From NCBI GenBank assembly GCA_963921795.1, contig OY997651.1, forward strand, positions 57,738,512-57,802,511: a stretch of 64,000 bases of DNA. Direction: 5' to 3'. This DNA is from Nannobrachium achirus. Lineage: Eukaryota; Chordata; Actinopteri; Myctophiformes; Myctophidae. This document shows positions 34,833-47,847 of the stretch, in pieces (within the stretch, counting starts at the first letter, position 1; each line of letters opens with the position of its first letter). Below the pieces are notes generated by a model, which searched no databases, was not told the DNA's origin, and saw only the letters and a program-made list of their open reading frames with translations. A program made the position numbers and the translations under genes.

Positions 34833-35049
34833 GTGTAGGTGAGTGGGTAAAGTATGGTGTTGGGTGATGGTGCAAACAACCAAACCAAAGAGAGCAAAGT
34901 AGTGTTCATTTAGTTTAGCCATAGACTATTGAATAAAGCTTTAGTCATATTTTAGTCAGCTGAAAGGTTTTATGTTTAGTCTAGTCTAGACAAAATATAA
35001 GATTATAGTCGACTGAATCTATAGTTGATTTTGTAGACATGAATGCATT

Positions 35050-35512
35050 TTGGCTGGCCTTTCTTATGGAATACAAGAAAATATATGGAAGGAAAGTACA
35101 AACTTAATAAAAATGAAATCAAAGGGAGTGGATATTCAGCTCTGTGTTACTTGATTACATGGCTACTTATGATTGTGGATTGTTAGTTCTTATTAGTAAT
35201 CGTATATTATAATTGTTTATACTTGTCTGGGTTGTAGGCTATAATATTGTTTTTGTACTTGATTGGGTTTTAGACTAGTATTAATGTTTACTGTACTTGA
35301 CTGGGTGTTAGATTACATTTTTGCCTCCTGTGGACAGGTGATGAGAATTAGCACTTGTGCTATAATTACTTATATCAATGCATCTGGTTCATGTGATTGT
35401 GATGTCCATATCAAATAAATAAAACGTACCATACCATACCATACCATAACATAACATAACATAACATAACATAACATAACATAACATAACATAACAACAT
35501 AACATGGTTACA
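35050..35512 (+). mobile_element. LINE 3' UTR with pentanucleotide tail
   Basis: T-rich 3' UTR-like sequence ends in CAAATAAATAAAACG, followed by ACCAT and ACATA pentamer repeats (35422-35512). No ORF remains, so this is a 5'-truncated retrotransposon insertion. Confidence 0.55.
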
Positions 35513-36102
35513 GCCAGTGGTAAACAAAATACCCAAGTCTGTCACTCTGCACTACTCTATCCAAATAAAGGCAGAAACGCCCAAATAATATCTTTTAAAA
35601 GGTCTGTTGGTGTTAGTGCTTGAAGTTACTGTTTGCAGGGTTTTTACTTCACGTTATGAACCGTCACCTTATTAAACTAATGGCCTACAGTACGTTTTTC
35701 AGGAAAAACATTTGTGGATCCAAAGCAAAACTATATGATATTTCTAAAGAATTTCACCTGGTCAAAACGTTTATAAATATTTATGACTGTTAATATAATA
35801 ATAACACTGTCTGTCAGTTATGTAAAATAAATAGGATCAAACCTGACTTAAGGTCTTTACACACCGGCAAATTAGCGAAGCGTCACGAAAAAGCGACCTG
35901 AAAATGCGAATTATTCGCCTTACGCCTGCACCAAAGTGTGACGCGAATATGCGTATACATAACATTCGGCAAATTGAAAAACGTGATCTGTTGTGCGCAT
36001 TCTTTTGGGCTGCCTCACAGTGCACAACCCATCACATCACAGCAGAGAGGACACCACGGGTTCACCGTTCCCCCGCAGACAGGCTTACCGCAGCAGCAGC
36101 AG

Positions 36103-36925
36103 CAGTGGTGTAAAGTAACTAAAAGTAGCCTACATTTACTTGAGTAGGCCAGGCCTATTGTACTTGTAGGTATTTGTACTTGAGTCCAATTTCCAGTACT
36201 TTCCTTCTACTCCACTACATTTCGGATCCTATTGTAGCCAGGGGCGTCACAAGGGGTAGGAAAGTGGGACTGAGTTACTGGGGCCCAAGGTGGAGGGGCC
36301 CTAGTAACTTTAACTATTGAAAAATAGCAGATATACAAGCTCACAGCGCGGCACCGAGTGCCGCGCTGCGAGCTTGTAGATCTGCTATTTTTTTCAAAGA
36401 TGTGAAAATGTGTGAAAATCTTTGAATATATGTATTTTTTAAGCGAACATTTCAAACTCAAATTTTGCTTCTGGGTGGTCCCTGGAACTAGATATTTTGA
36501 AATGGGTGTCCGTGGCCAAATAAATATCATTTTGGGGGTCCTTCACATGAAAAGGTTTGAGCACCACTGACATAGTAGTCTCTCAAGAACAGACTAACTG
36601 AGCTCCAGTTAAGTGAAAAGGACCTTTTCTTTGACGATGGCTGGCCAGATTGCTGACATAGTTTTTCCAAAAACCTTAGAAGGATTCAAAAGACACTTAT
36701 AAAATCGGGTCAAAATTCTAATTTTCACAATTTTTCAAAAATAGCAGATCTACAAGCTCACAGCGCGGCACTCGGTGCCGCGCTGTGAGCTTGTATATCT
36801 GCTATTTTTTTATATTTAAAGCATAAAATATTGCGTCATAATGTGTTCAGGCCTAAATGGGATAAAACATACATAGCCTAAACCATACTTTTACCAGTAA
36901 GACGTTTTTGTACTTTTTCCAGCAC
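36103..36925. mobile_element. Nested hAT-like MITEs with two shared palindromes
   Basis: Outer termini CAGTGGTGTAAAGTAACT and GTACTTTTTCCAGCACTG. Inside is a second repeat beginning CAGGGGCGTCACAAGGGG (36239) and ending AGGTTTGAGCACCACTG. Palindromes lie at 36318-36395 and 36737-36808, the latter almost perfect. Confidence 0.7.
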
Positions 36926-36959
36926 TGACAACAGCAGCCACAGGAGAAACACTCCCTTA

Positions 36960-39900
36960 GCCTAGGGATGCGGAGATATACCGATACGGATCGTAATCGC
37001 AATACAAACGTGCGCGACACGAGTGAATCGGTTCATTCAGGGTGGATCGGTACAATTGACGGCTGGAATCGTGATTGTATCGTATCGTGAGTGTCTGGAT
37101 CGGTACACTCCACGGTTGGATCGGTTTTTGCATAATTGCGACCGAAGGTCACATATACTCTGAAAAACCGTGTCGCTTGAGTGACCTTCCTTCCTTCCTT
37201 CCTTCCTTCCGTAACCTCTGTGATGTCAGTGTGATGTCAGCGAGTTGTGACATCACTTCCAGTACGGGGCGGCTACACGAAATGTGGATAACACTATATA
37301 TGGACATAGTCCAGTCCATCATGTCATATGGGACTACCGTCATAGACAGTAGCCAAAAGAGAAGGATACACAAGACTAAGAAAGACAAAAAAAGGAGGAG
37401 GAGGATAAAGATACCAAAAGGAGAGAGAAGAAAGGGTGGATGAGGTACAATGTGTCTCAGAAGAGAAAAGGAGGTGGCAACGGGGGCGGCTAGATAAAGT
37501 TATTAGGCCTGGATCCGACTTTAAGTCGACGCACAGGATTCCAGAATTGTAGCGCTTATTTAGCCTGACACTTATTTAGCCTGAATTGACATTTCGTTTC
37601 ACTTCATTATTCAGTCTGAACTCAGTTCCCCCCAGGGCGTTTGCAGGGATGGGCGTTGCCAAAAAGAGGCAGTCTTCAGCGATTGGTTCACCAACCAACA
37701 CATGACATAGTGTTGTTATGTGTGACTGGCTAGTGGCTAGCCTGTTGCTTGCTAGTGCTACTTGCTAACCAAAGAAACAGTCAGAATAGGAGCACTACGA
37801 ACTAGTAATCAAACACAACATAACATGCCTGCTACTGGTGTTTCATAGCGAGATCGATACGATCGCATTTTACCGCAATTTACCGCATTTTATCGCGATG
37901 CGCGGTACGGTACGGCGGCAGCGCTGGTGTACTTGGAAACACACATGAGTTCTGGGAAACCCCCACCCACGCTGATCACAAGACGCTGATTCACGACGCT
38001 GATTCGCCGATCGGATTTTCAACCGAGGCAGGCCCTCCTCAATGAGAGCGATTCTAGACCTGAATCGCCGAAACCAAAAAATGAAAGGGGTGTGGCTAGC
38101 GATTCAGGGTCTGGAACTAGTCTAGCGCTTATTCGCTCTTGTATCAAACTCGTACTCGAAACGTTCTTAGAATTTAATATATATTTTCTAAAGTAAATAT
38201 GGGGGCGGCTGTGAAAAAAAGAGAAGAATAAAAAAGAAAAAAAGGAGGAGGAGGATAAAGATACCAAAAGGAGACAGAAGAAAGGGTGGATGAGGTACAA
38301 TGTGCGGTATCCTCCTTGTCAAGCTCGACGTTGAGCATTTGGACCTATACATGGAGAAATGGAGCGAACCTGTTTGGCCTAAACATGGAGATGTGGTACA
38401 GAATGACTCATATATGGGCAATTGGGCATAAAAAGTATGCCATGTGACATCACTTCCTGTACAGACAGTCAGACAGACAGCCATTGACTCCGGCCTAACA
38501 ATGGCTACTGTCTATGACGGTAGTCCCATATGACATGATGGACTGGACTATCTCCATATATAGTGTTCTCCACATCTCCATGTTTAGGCCCTATCGCTCA
38601 CACCCTAGGTGGGGTTGGCGATAGGGCCTTTCTGTGTGGAGTTTGCATGTTCTCCCCGTGTCTCCTAGGGTTGATACCCTCACAAAAACATGAACAAACT
38701 CCCCCCAGAATGATAACAACTAGAATCGTCAGAGAAACGCTGTGGTTGGCCAGATAGTCAAGAATTGGCGCGACCTCGCCCTTTAGGGCGAGGTCGCATG
38801 TCACCCTGAGGTCGTATTCCACCCTCAGGTGTCTTACTAGTAGTATTTCATTCTATCCTGTGTTTCCGAGGCGCATTGAATACCCCATCAGCCCTCCCCC
38901 CAAAAAGCACTTGTAGCGGCTCAGCGGAGCGCAGTGAACACCCGACCCGACCGAATGCAGACAGACAGCACTCGTGAGTCGTGAGCCCCAGGGGCGGTTT
39001 TTATAAACTGGGGGCTCCCCACAAAGGTAGTAAAAGAGGCCCCCCCCATGAGCGCGCGTGAAAAATAGCTATGCGCGAAAAACAGTATGCGCACGCGCGA
39101 AGCGCAGGAATTAAAAATGCCACCCTCCAATTCTGAAAAAGTGATTTAGCATGACGAGACAATGAACTTGACAAGACAATGAAGAGCAGAGGCAGAGGAA
39201 GCCTATTTGTTGTCATTATGGTTGGTTTTAAATACCTAACCACAATCATTTTGGATCTATTTGATTAATTTAAGAAGAGTACAGTAAGGTAAGTAAGGTA
39301 ATCAAAGGTATATAGAGTAGGCCTATATGTATATTTTTATACAGGACATACAGTATTTGATGCAGGACAATAATTATTTTAATAACAATAAGGGAATATC
39401 AGTGAATAATAATACTTTAAAATGTATATTTTTACAATTTCTTTTTAATTATTATTTTTCAAAATTTAGATAAAAGAATTAATTTTCTTAACATCATTAA
39501 TTTTCAAGCCTAATATGTGTAATCTTTGAGTACAGTTTGGATATTGCATGTATGTACAGGAAATTCATAGAGAGACAAGAGAGAGAGCTGAGAGCACTTA
39601 ACATTCCAATCAATCAACTCAACTGTCGCCAGCTGGTCTCTGTGTGAAATCTATTGACTCCAGTGAGCAGTTGGTCAATTCTTAAAAAAATCATAACTTT
39701 TGACAGGAATGTGCTAGAGACTTACTTTTTTTTTCTAAATGCTCAGAATAATGAGCCCAGCAGGGGGCCCCCTATGCCTTGGGGCTCTACGCAGTTGCGT
39801 AGTCTGCGTAGAGCAAATGCCCGTGAGCCCACTGGTTAAACATGCAAGATTAGTACCACGTTTAGCTTTATAACATCCCTGTCCAATGTTCGCTGATGTG

Positions 39901-41950
39901 ATCCGTTGTTGTGTCACTGGACTGGAGCACGCTGCGTGATATTATGATCCACATTCCACACCCGTTTGTTCTTCTTGTCGGGTGTGCGACGGAATTGATT
40001 TAAACAAAGCAGAAGCTTCCACGCTTTAACTACACACACGTATGAACTACAACAACGATACTGGGCGTGCAGCTAGCGATTAAAACAAAGTATTTGACAC
40101 TGTTTTACAACTTATGCTTACACTATGCTGCTGCTGTTCCCTCTGCAAAGAGAGGCTCAGGCTGGAGCCTGATTTATACTTGGCAGCTCGACGGTGTCGT
40201 TGTGACTCAAATATCTACGTTTTAACCCTTAAGTGCTGTTCGGGTCATTTTGACCCGTTTTACATTTTCATTTGGAAAAAAAAGGTAGAAGTTAAAAAAG
40301 TTTCCACCTGAAACTCACTGGCCTTAAAGATTCTTCTGAGATGAACATGTAAAAAAAATATTTTTGCACTACACCCATGCTACACCCCCCTCATATTTTT
40401 TGAACCTTAAGTGCTGTTCGGGTCATTTTGACCCGGAAGCACAGAAATACACAGTATTATGCCAAAACACAGACACACAGTCACCCCCACTTCTAACACC
40501 CCCCTTCCGAAGCCCCATTCCGAACCCTCCCCCCCTTCCTATAAGCATGAGCAATATTGCCCAGTATTAAATGAAGTAGTTTTTTTTACATGGATTTCAG
40601 CTAAATCAGTAAAAACGCCTAGCTCTTTCAGTGTTTAATGTGATAGAGCAAAGCAGAAATGCAAACATTTACCAAATATATCATATGAATTGTTTGGTAT
40701 TGAGTCAAAGTCAATGTATCATGATGATTTGTTAAGTTAAAATTTATATTAGTGTTGTTTTTTTTAAACCAAATATCCACCGGGTCAAAATGACCCGAAC
40801 AGAACGAAGGTGTAGTGAATCTGAACAGAACTTAAGGGTTAAAACATTTTGGCTAGAAATGGCAAAATCCTAGATTATATTCATAAAATATAATAATAAT
40901 ACAGGTCAAGGATCCTTAACTGAGAAGAGAGAGATCAAGCAGGGACCCCCACTGTAGGCTATGTTAGACTACTGTAGGCTATTATATAAAACTGTTGCAG
41001 ATTAAAACTTGTCAGAGACTTGTTTGACAGCACTATATCATCAGTGACATTAATACATTACTATGTTGTGTTTATTTGTTCACACATTATCTTTTCTATT
41101 AATATGATGGATTTATGTTATTCATTATAATCCATGAATTATTATCTCTTAAACCCTCAATACGTGTTAATGTATTGGCTAATGTTCCCCTATAGGGTTG
41201 CTTCAATTGGTTACTGTAACAACTAACTATTAATATGTGTCTGCCTCACATAACTCTGAGGACCCTAGGGGTCCCTGACCACCTGTTGAGGATGTAATGA
41301 TATATAATAATGATATAATGATATAGTATTAATCAAACAATTCTACCAGCCAGCAAGGAGTGTTCTCCCAGATTTCAATAAGTTGGATTGTTAGACAGAG
41401 CCTAGTACTACAGTGAAACAATAAATTGTTTGGAAATTAAATGTAATGCATTTTTAGTATTTTTTTGGGGGGGAAATTTACATGGGCTTTAATATAAATC
41501 CTTTGCATTGTGTTGAATCGCACCGAATCGTGAATCGTATCGCATCGTAAGGACCAGAGGTGTATCGCAAAGTATCGTGAATCATATCGCATCGTATCGG
41601 GGTCAGGGGTGAATCGTGATGTATCGTATCGGCAAGATTTCAATGTATCGCAAATCATATCGCTGGTAGTGTATCGTGATGCGTATCGTATCGCCTCAGT
41701 GGTCGAGATTCGCATCCCTACCTTAACCTCAATGCAAAGGGCTGGACCATAGTCTCTCTCTCTCTCTAAATAGGGTAGAGTGAGTTTGCTTTGATACAGA
41801 GAGAGAGAGAGAGGAGTTCGCCTGCGAACGTTCGCTAAATTTGAAACAAGAGCGAATTAATAACAGGCGGCTTTTCGCTTTTTCAAAATTCTCTGTCGGT
41901 AGAGGAAGCTTCCATTGACTACAGAAAAAGCAAATTATTCGCAAATTTGC
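36960..41950. other. Repeat patchwork without recognised genes
   Basis: Includes GATACG-rich MITE ends (36960-37100 and 41510-41720) and a TTCC run (37187-37210). A direct repeat GATAAAGATACCAAAAGG lies at 37407 and 38258, and an inverted repeat at 37285-37345 / 38500-38580. There is also a SINE fragment at 38586-38720 and a CAGGGGCGG-type repeat near 38988-39770. I saw no credible exon. Confidence 0.6.
40222..40846. mobile_element. Element with TTTTAACCCTTAAG termini and GGGTCATTTTGACCC motifs
   Basis: TTTAACCCTTAAGTGCTGTT at the left and GAACTTAAGGGTTAAAA at the right. Internal palindromic GGGTCATTTTGACCCG occurs several times. Sequence shared with 29600-29760 and 30440-30680. It contains the empty TTAA site for the MITE at 29253. 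Confidence 0.7.
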
Positions 41951-42729
41951 TATTCGCTGATTCGCCCCCGGTGTGTAAAGACCTTTAGACATAAATAAAG
42001 GGGGCCTATATTGGCAAAGAAAAAGTCAGTAAATAATAATTTTCATAATGTAAAAACATAAGAAAAAATAAATAAAAGTTGGCCTAAGCCACAGCGTATA
42101 GCCTATTATACTAAAAGGCGCGGGAACAGCGCAATCCTTTTCAATCAGGAGATTGGTGATTTTACCAGAGGTGGCCAGGAGCAATATCATTTTCCTAAAA
42201 AAATGACTTTGGCCATCACTTAGAAACATCAACCTGTGTGGTGCCAGGGTCCTTGGCAGGATGCCTCAGGGGTGGGAAGCTTTGATATGTTTTTCTTTCT
42301 TTCTTTAGTAAATAAAGCCTTATCTCAAGCCACAGAACACGCACTTACACACACATACCCGCCTCAAGATCACACACAGGCCCTGATGGTTGTGCAGAAT
42401 GCCCTGAGATCTGCCTGGTGGGTTCATTGGCTCTGAGACGCAGGCTGACGTGATGGCATGGCTACACCGTACTCGCTGTCTCCCAGGAGAGGCCCGTGTG
42501 AACGTTTCTGAGTCAGCCTCTTCTCTAAGAGGTCAGGTCAGCCCCGGGGCTCAGAGCACATCATTACACTGCTAAAACACCATGGCTATTTCATGCTCAT
42601 GTGAGTGGACTCGCCTCGGCTTGAAACCACCAACAACAACTCTTGCGTAGCATGCATGTATTTAACTGGGACTGCTTAGAAACACATCAGTTGATGAGAG
42701 GTGGTATAGTCCTGTAGTATAGCTATTTT

Positions 42730-43490
42730 CAGTGTTGGGTGTAGCGGCGTTATAACTAACGGCGCTACGCAACAGCGTTAGGTTTTTGTTGTAACGGAGT
42801 AACCTAACGAGTTACTTTTACCATATAGCAGGATCGTTACCCAGTTACATTTTCCAAAAGTAATGGCGTTATTTAGTTGCATTTAAGACCTATATTTCCC
42901 TGTCCTTTCTGTGCGCTCCTCATCCTCTCTGTCAAAGGAGACATGCACAGGTCCGTCCCACCCGCCACTGACTGTTAAAAAAGGTGACTGACCAGAAATG
43001 TGTTGCAGTTTGTGGTGGATGCATAGTCAGTCTACAGTTTTATATAGGTTGCCACTTCTGGTGTAACACCGGGTGGCGAGCGGCAGCTCTGTGAAGTGAG
43101 CAAGAAGAGTGGCGACAAACTATCTGTGCTCGTGTCTTGTTTACATATAATTTACAGCTGTGCATGGCAGGGCTTGAGAGAGACAGAGAGGTTGCCTTTT
43201 AGTAAGGCTGTGGAAGTATTCACACTATTTTTGGATTTACTGGTGAAAGAAAGGAGGAGGTTCAACGTCAATGCAAATCGCCATCAGTCCAGCCATCACA
43301 ACACTCTGGTAGGCTATTTTATGTTTACCAAACGTCCTCGCAGGTGGGTTTTAATTGTCGGTAACAGAAAAAGTAGCCTAATGAGTTACTTTTCTCATTT
43401 GGCAACGGAATAACGTAAGCGTTACTTTTTAATGGCAATAACGATTGTAACTTAACGAGTTACTTCAAAATGTAACGATACCCAACACTG
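42730..43490. mobile_element. hAT element, 761 bp, with perfect 8-bp target duplication
   Basis: CAGTGTTGGGTGTAGCG to ACGATACCCAACACTG, flanked on both sides by GCTATTTT (42722-42729 and 43491-43498). The corresponding point of arm 2 (AAAATAGC, 56817-56824) has a single copy and no insert. Interior GTAACG-rich arms are of a common fish MITE type; the 105-aa frame inside has no transposase motif. Confidence 0.95.
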
Positions 43491-44132
43491 GCTATTTTTA
43501 CTCCAAGGAAATGGTGTTGGCGTAAACCTTTACACAGCCTGGGAAATAACATTTATCCTCCACAGCGATCTAGCTCCCGGATGAGAATAATAGAAATAAA
43601 GAATTCATTGGAAATGTATGGACGTGCTTCTATTGATTAGGCTTAGATTAGGATTAGATTATCGGATTATTAAGGTTTCTTGTATTCATCACAGAAAGAA
43701 TACAATTACTCAGCAAAGACACATGTGTCATGACAAACAAAAACAAGGTACATGTATAGGCCTACAGCTTTGTCTAAAAAAAATGAATATTGTGTAAAAA
43801 AGAATTGGAAGCAGCACATGCCGTAGCCTCCCAAATCATCACTGACTGCAGATATTTCACACTGGACTTAAAGCTACTCCGATTTCAGAATGTTGACATT
43901 TCTCTAATTGTCTTGAGTGGCCTTGTGTAATATTTTGAGATAATTTCTAAAAGGGTTTTGAATAATTCACTGCATAGGTCTACAATGTAAATATATGGAA
44001 TTACATAAAATTAATTAACTTTTCCACAATGTTTTAGACAGAACTGTACAATAAATGACTTACAGGACCAACAATGAAAGAAGGGCATAACTGTACACAT
44101 TTCGTACCACTTTTGTAATGATAACTTTCAGC

Positions 44133-44204
44133 TCCCATATGGTCTAGCGGTTAGGATTCCTGGTTTTCACTTGGGCGGCCTGGGTTCGACTCCCCGTATG
44201 GGAG
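44133..44204 (+). tRNA. tRNA-Glu(TTC), slightly diverged
   Basis: TCCCATA pairs with TATGGGA, with A box TGGTCTAGCGGTTAGGA, anticodon TTC in loop TTTTCAC, and T arm GGTTCGACT. The anticodon stem holds three G-U pairs and the T stem one mismatch, so it may be weakened relative to the copy at 56095. No CCA is encoded, as expected in eukaryotes. Confidence 0.8.
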
Positions 44205-44390
44205 CACTGCTTTACCAAGGTCTTCCAACGTAAAAAGAGTCTGTGAAAGGACTTATTTGGGATGTTCCTTTTAGGTAGGGTGTTTAACTGTACTTGTACT
44301 GTACTACATTTTTATTGTATTGACTATACTTGTACTGTTATCCATTTTTGTCTAACAACATTTTCAATCAATCAATCAATCAATGCTAGA
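44205..44390 (+). mobile_element. Retroposon-like 3' segment with CAAT tail following tRNA-Glu
   Basis: GTCTGTGAAAGGACTTATTT, then GGGATGTTCCTTTTAGG, TTGTACTGTACTACATTTTT, TTTTTGTCTAACAACATT and a (CAAT)5 run. The same segment follows tRNA-Glu at 56095, and a tRNA-less copy is at 8546-8712. The whole may be a tRNA-Glu-headed retroposon. Confidence 0.55.
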
Positions 44391-44654
44391 CCATACATTA
44401 CAGTTTTCCTCGCTCGCTCCATGTAATCCTGCCTTTGACATCTCTAGATTTATTATATCTAAAAATGTTAGAGCCCAGCATTGGCGAAATGTTAAGGTTT
44501 GAGGAGATATCCATCACACATAGCAACCATCTTCTTAGTTAGAATTTGCACTTGCATGTGCTGTTTATTTGCAGCTATAGGACACATTATTTAACATATA
44601 AAATAATGTGTAAATAGACATATGGCTACATAATAAATAGGAATGGTGATGGTG

Positions 44655-45112
44655 CGGGGCACGGTGGCGCAGTGGTTAGCCCTTCGCCTCACAGATAGAA
44701 GGTCCTGGGTTCAATTCCTGGGTTCAATTCCTGTTTCTCCCTCCACATCAACTGCGCCTGGGTCGGCGATAGGGCCCCTAGCCCTTAGGTATGGGGTTTG
44801 CATGTTCTCCCCGTACCTCCTAGGGTTGTTACCCTCACAAAAATATGCAGTAATCCTGGTCTCAATAATGCCAGCCGGGGCACCTGATGGAGGGGAAAGG
44901 AACTGGTTGGAATAATGTGTTCCTTCCACACGCTACGTCCAAACCGGGGAAATCCCCCCTGTCAGATGAAAAGAAACAACTTGGATTACTCATGCATTGA
45001 AGGAAGCATGAGGTTAGTCTGTTGTCTCCCCAGGCGCGGCAGAGGGAGAGCAGAGCCCAGGATTACGTAGGCAATTGGCACTAGGTGAAAATGGGTTGCA
45101 AAATTGTGGGAT
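44655..45112 (+). mobile_element. DANA/V-SINE-like SINE in arm 1
   Basis: GGCACGGTGGCGCAGTGGTT and GGTCCTGGGTTCAATTCC form the tRNA-like head; GGGTTTGCATGTTCTCCCCG follows. The 18-bp B-box piece CCTGGGTTCAATTCCTG is partly duplicated. Confidence 0.78.
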
Positions 45113-45309
45113 AAAAATTTAAGAAAAAAGAAATGGAGATGGTGTAATATTAACTTGTAAAAGTAATGAACATGAAGAGCGTGTTTTTAAAGGAAACAAA
45201 CTTGCTGAAAATACTGTCAGGCATAAATGAGAGATGGGAACCAGGGCTATAGAGAGTTATAGTGCCACCAACAATGAGGACAATTAAAAGAAAAAATCGA
45301 ACCTCTGTT

Positions 45310-45319
45310 CGAAGTGGAG

Positions 45320-45358
<39 letters not shown>
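45310..45358. repeat. GT microsatellite
   Basis: About 20 GT units within arm 1, absent from arm 2. Confidence 0.95.
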
Positions 45359-45359
<1 letters not shown>

Positions 45360-46577
45360 CACCTCTCTGGTCACCCAGGATCATGTGTACGGATTTTTGT
45401 GACATTTGAAGAAAATATGTAGGAAAAGGGCGTGGCCTATGAGATGCGTCTTGACCCAAGGAATCCAGGGAAAAAGGAATTTTAATTTTCCGATCTACGG
45501 TTCAAGAGTTACGGGGCAAAACGCAAAGTGGGCCGTTATAGTGCCACCATGAGGCAGAGTGATGTAATTTTTTTTGGATTCATTCTTAAAATCATTATGA
45601 ATCACCTCTCCGAGGTTTGAAACTGTAGCTCCTATGGTTTACGAGAGAAAAATACTTGAATGTGAGTTTTTGCAATTCCCATTATAAGTCAATGGGGAAA
45701 ATTAATTCACTAATAAATTAATATCAATTAAACTATAGAACCTTTCTCTTAGCAAGTTACTAGCAGACGATTCCCGAGTAAGCCGGTCGATTTGACATAT
45801 GGCGCGAGTGTGTGGTGCAAAAACTGTGGGAGGAGTAGCGTGCCAAAATTTGAGGCTACATACAGACAGACAGACAGACAGACACGGACGGACACACACA
45901 CGGCCACGTATAGGGAGCTTGTGTTCCACACAGCTCCAAAAATGCCAGAAAGGTTCTTCCTTTGAGAGTACAGTATGTGCCCTATTTTCCTCCATGCCTT
46001 ACCCATTGTCCCTAAACTTCTTTGCCTTATTATTATTATTTCTTTTTTTTTACGATATTTTCAAAATAGTAAAACAAAGCCAAAGGAGTTTAGGGATAAG
46101 GGGTAAAGCATGGACGAACATATAGCTCCATGTCTCCATTCTTTTTTATTTATTTATTTTTATGTGAGATTAGAAGCTCACAGACAGACAGGCAGACAGA
46201 CACGATGGATGGATGGATGGATGGATGGACTTCAGCCATCTGGCTTGGTCTGGGACAAAGATAATTAAAACAATGCACAACTTTGGCATTGTGAACTTTA
46301 ACCCCTGGGTTTGGCACTGCACATACGGGCTAGGGCAGTACCGGGGGTGTCGCACCACATTCTGGGCCCCGGTGCAAGGATTCAATGCGGGCCCCCGATT
46401 AAAATTCTTCATAGGGGGGAGGGGGTTTAACCCATTTAGACTGGGAACGCATTATTACACATTATTTTGTGCTTTAACTATTGAAAAATAGCAGATATAT
46501 AAGCTCACAGCGTGGCACAGAGTGCAGAGTGAAATAAACTGGAAGTTTGTAACCTACATTACTAGAGTTGTGTGTGG

Positions 46578-47788
46578 CCCTAGTCAAAAAATCCTTTAGG
46601 ATTCCGATAGAAAAATCCTATAGAAAATCCTTTAGGATTCCGATAGAAAAATCCTTTAGAAAATCCTATAGGATATCTTCTTATAGTATTATAAAATCCT
46701 TTAGAAAATCCCATTAAGAATCCTATAAGAATCCTTTACAGTTTTGGAACAGATCCTATTGGATATTTTCTTATAGGATAATAATCCTCTAGAAAATCCC
46801 ATTAAGAATCCTTTACAGTTTTGGAACAGATCCTATTGGATATTTTCTTATAGGATAGGTGCCTTGCCTGGCTGCCACCTACCAACAGGGGGTGGTGTTG
46901 TGCTGACTGATTTATCAGGCTATCAGTGTTAAGACATACAGTATTAGATTTGACATTATCATTGACATCTTGAGTGAGATTCGAATTTACGACCTCCCGT
47001 GCTTGAATCCTGCCCTGATCCTCTGCGCCACAGCTCCTGTTAGCAAGGATTGGTTTTTGGTCCTATTTGACATTTTATAGGATCCAATAGGATTTCCCCT
47101 ACACAAATCCTATTGGATTTTTTCTTATAGGATTATTATCCTATAAGAAAATATCCAATAGGATCTGTTCCAAAACTGTAAAGGATTCTTATAGGATTCT
47201 TAATGGGATTTTCTAAAGGATTTTTCTATCCTATTGGATTTTTTTCTTATAGGATTATTATCCTATAAGAAAATATCCAATAGGATCTGTTCCAAAACTG
47301 TAAAGGATTCTTATAGGATTCTTAATGGGATTTTCTAAAGGATTTTTCTATCAGAAATCCTACAGTTCCAATAAAATCCTATTGGAACTTTGAAAAATCC
47401 TATTGGATTTCCAAAGTTAGATATAACCCAATAGGATCCTATTGGAACTTTACAAAATCCAATTGGATTTTGCAAAGTTCCAATAGGATCCTATTGGACT
47501 TTACAGAGTTAGATATAACCCAATAGGATCCTATTGGAACTTTGCAAAATCCAATAGGATTTTGCAAAGTTCTAATAGGATCCTATTGGACTTTCCAAAG
47601 TTAGATATAACCCAATAGGATCCTATTGGAAATTTGCAAAATCCTATTGGATTTTCTAAAGTACCGATAGAATCCTATAGGACTGTATTGGAAATTTGTG
47701 AAAAACCAATAAGATCCTATAGGATTTTCAAAATCCTATAGGATTATATTGGAAATTTCGAAGATCCTATAGGATTTTTTGACTAGGG
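46578..47788. mobile_element. 1.2-kb element made of AATCCTATAGGATT-like palindromic units
   Basis: Ends are inverted: CCCTAGTCAAAAAATCCT at the left and GATTTTTTGACTAGGG at the right. The interior is dominated by variants of AATCCTATAGGATTTTC and TTTTCTTATAGGAT, with large internal inverted copies (46690-46860 against 47100-47350). Its insertion point in arm 2 (about 54630) is uninterrupted. There is no protein-coding frame. A tRNA-like SINE fragment lies at about 46970-47045. Confidence 0.88.
46968..47046 (-). repeat. tRNA-like SINE head inside the AATCCT element
   Basis: Minus strand reads GAGCTGTGGCGCAGAGGATC (A box) and GTAAATTCGAATCTCAC (B box). It is the only stretch of the element not built from the AATCCT unit. 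Confidence 0.5.
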
Positions 47789-47847
47789 GGGAGGGGGACT
47801 CTACTTTTTGATCCACACACACCGCCAAACTGCTAACATATTATGAA

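Noticed and set aside
43096..43413. 105-codon ORF inside the hAT element
   Set aside because: No transposase (hATC or BED) motifs. The element is a 761-bp nonautonomous copy, absent from the other duplication arm.
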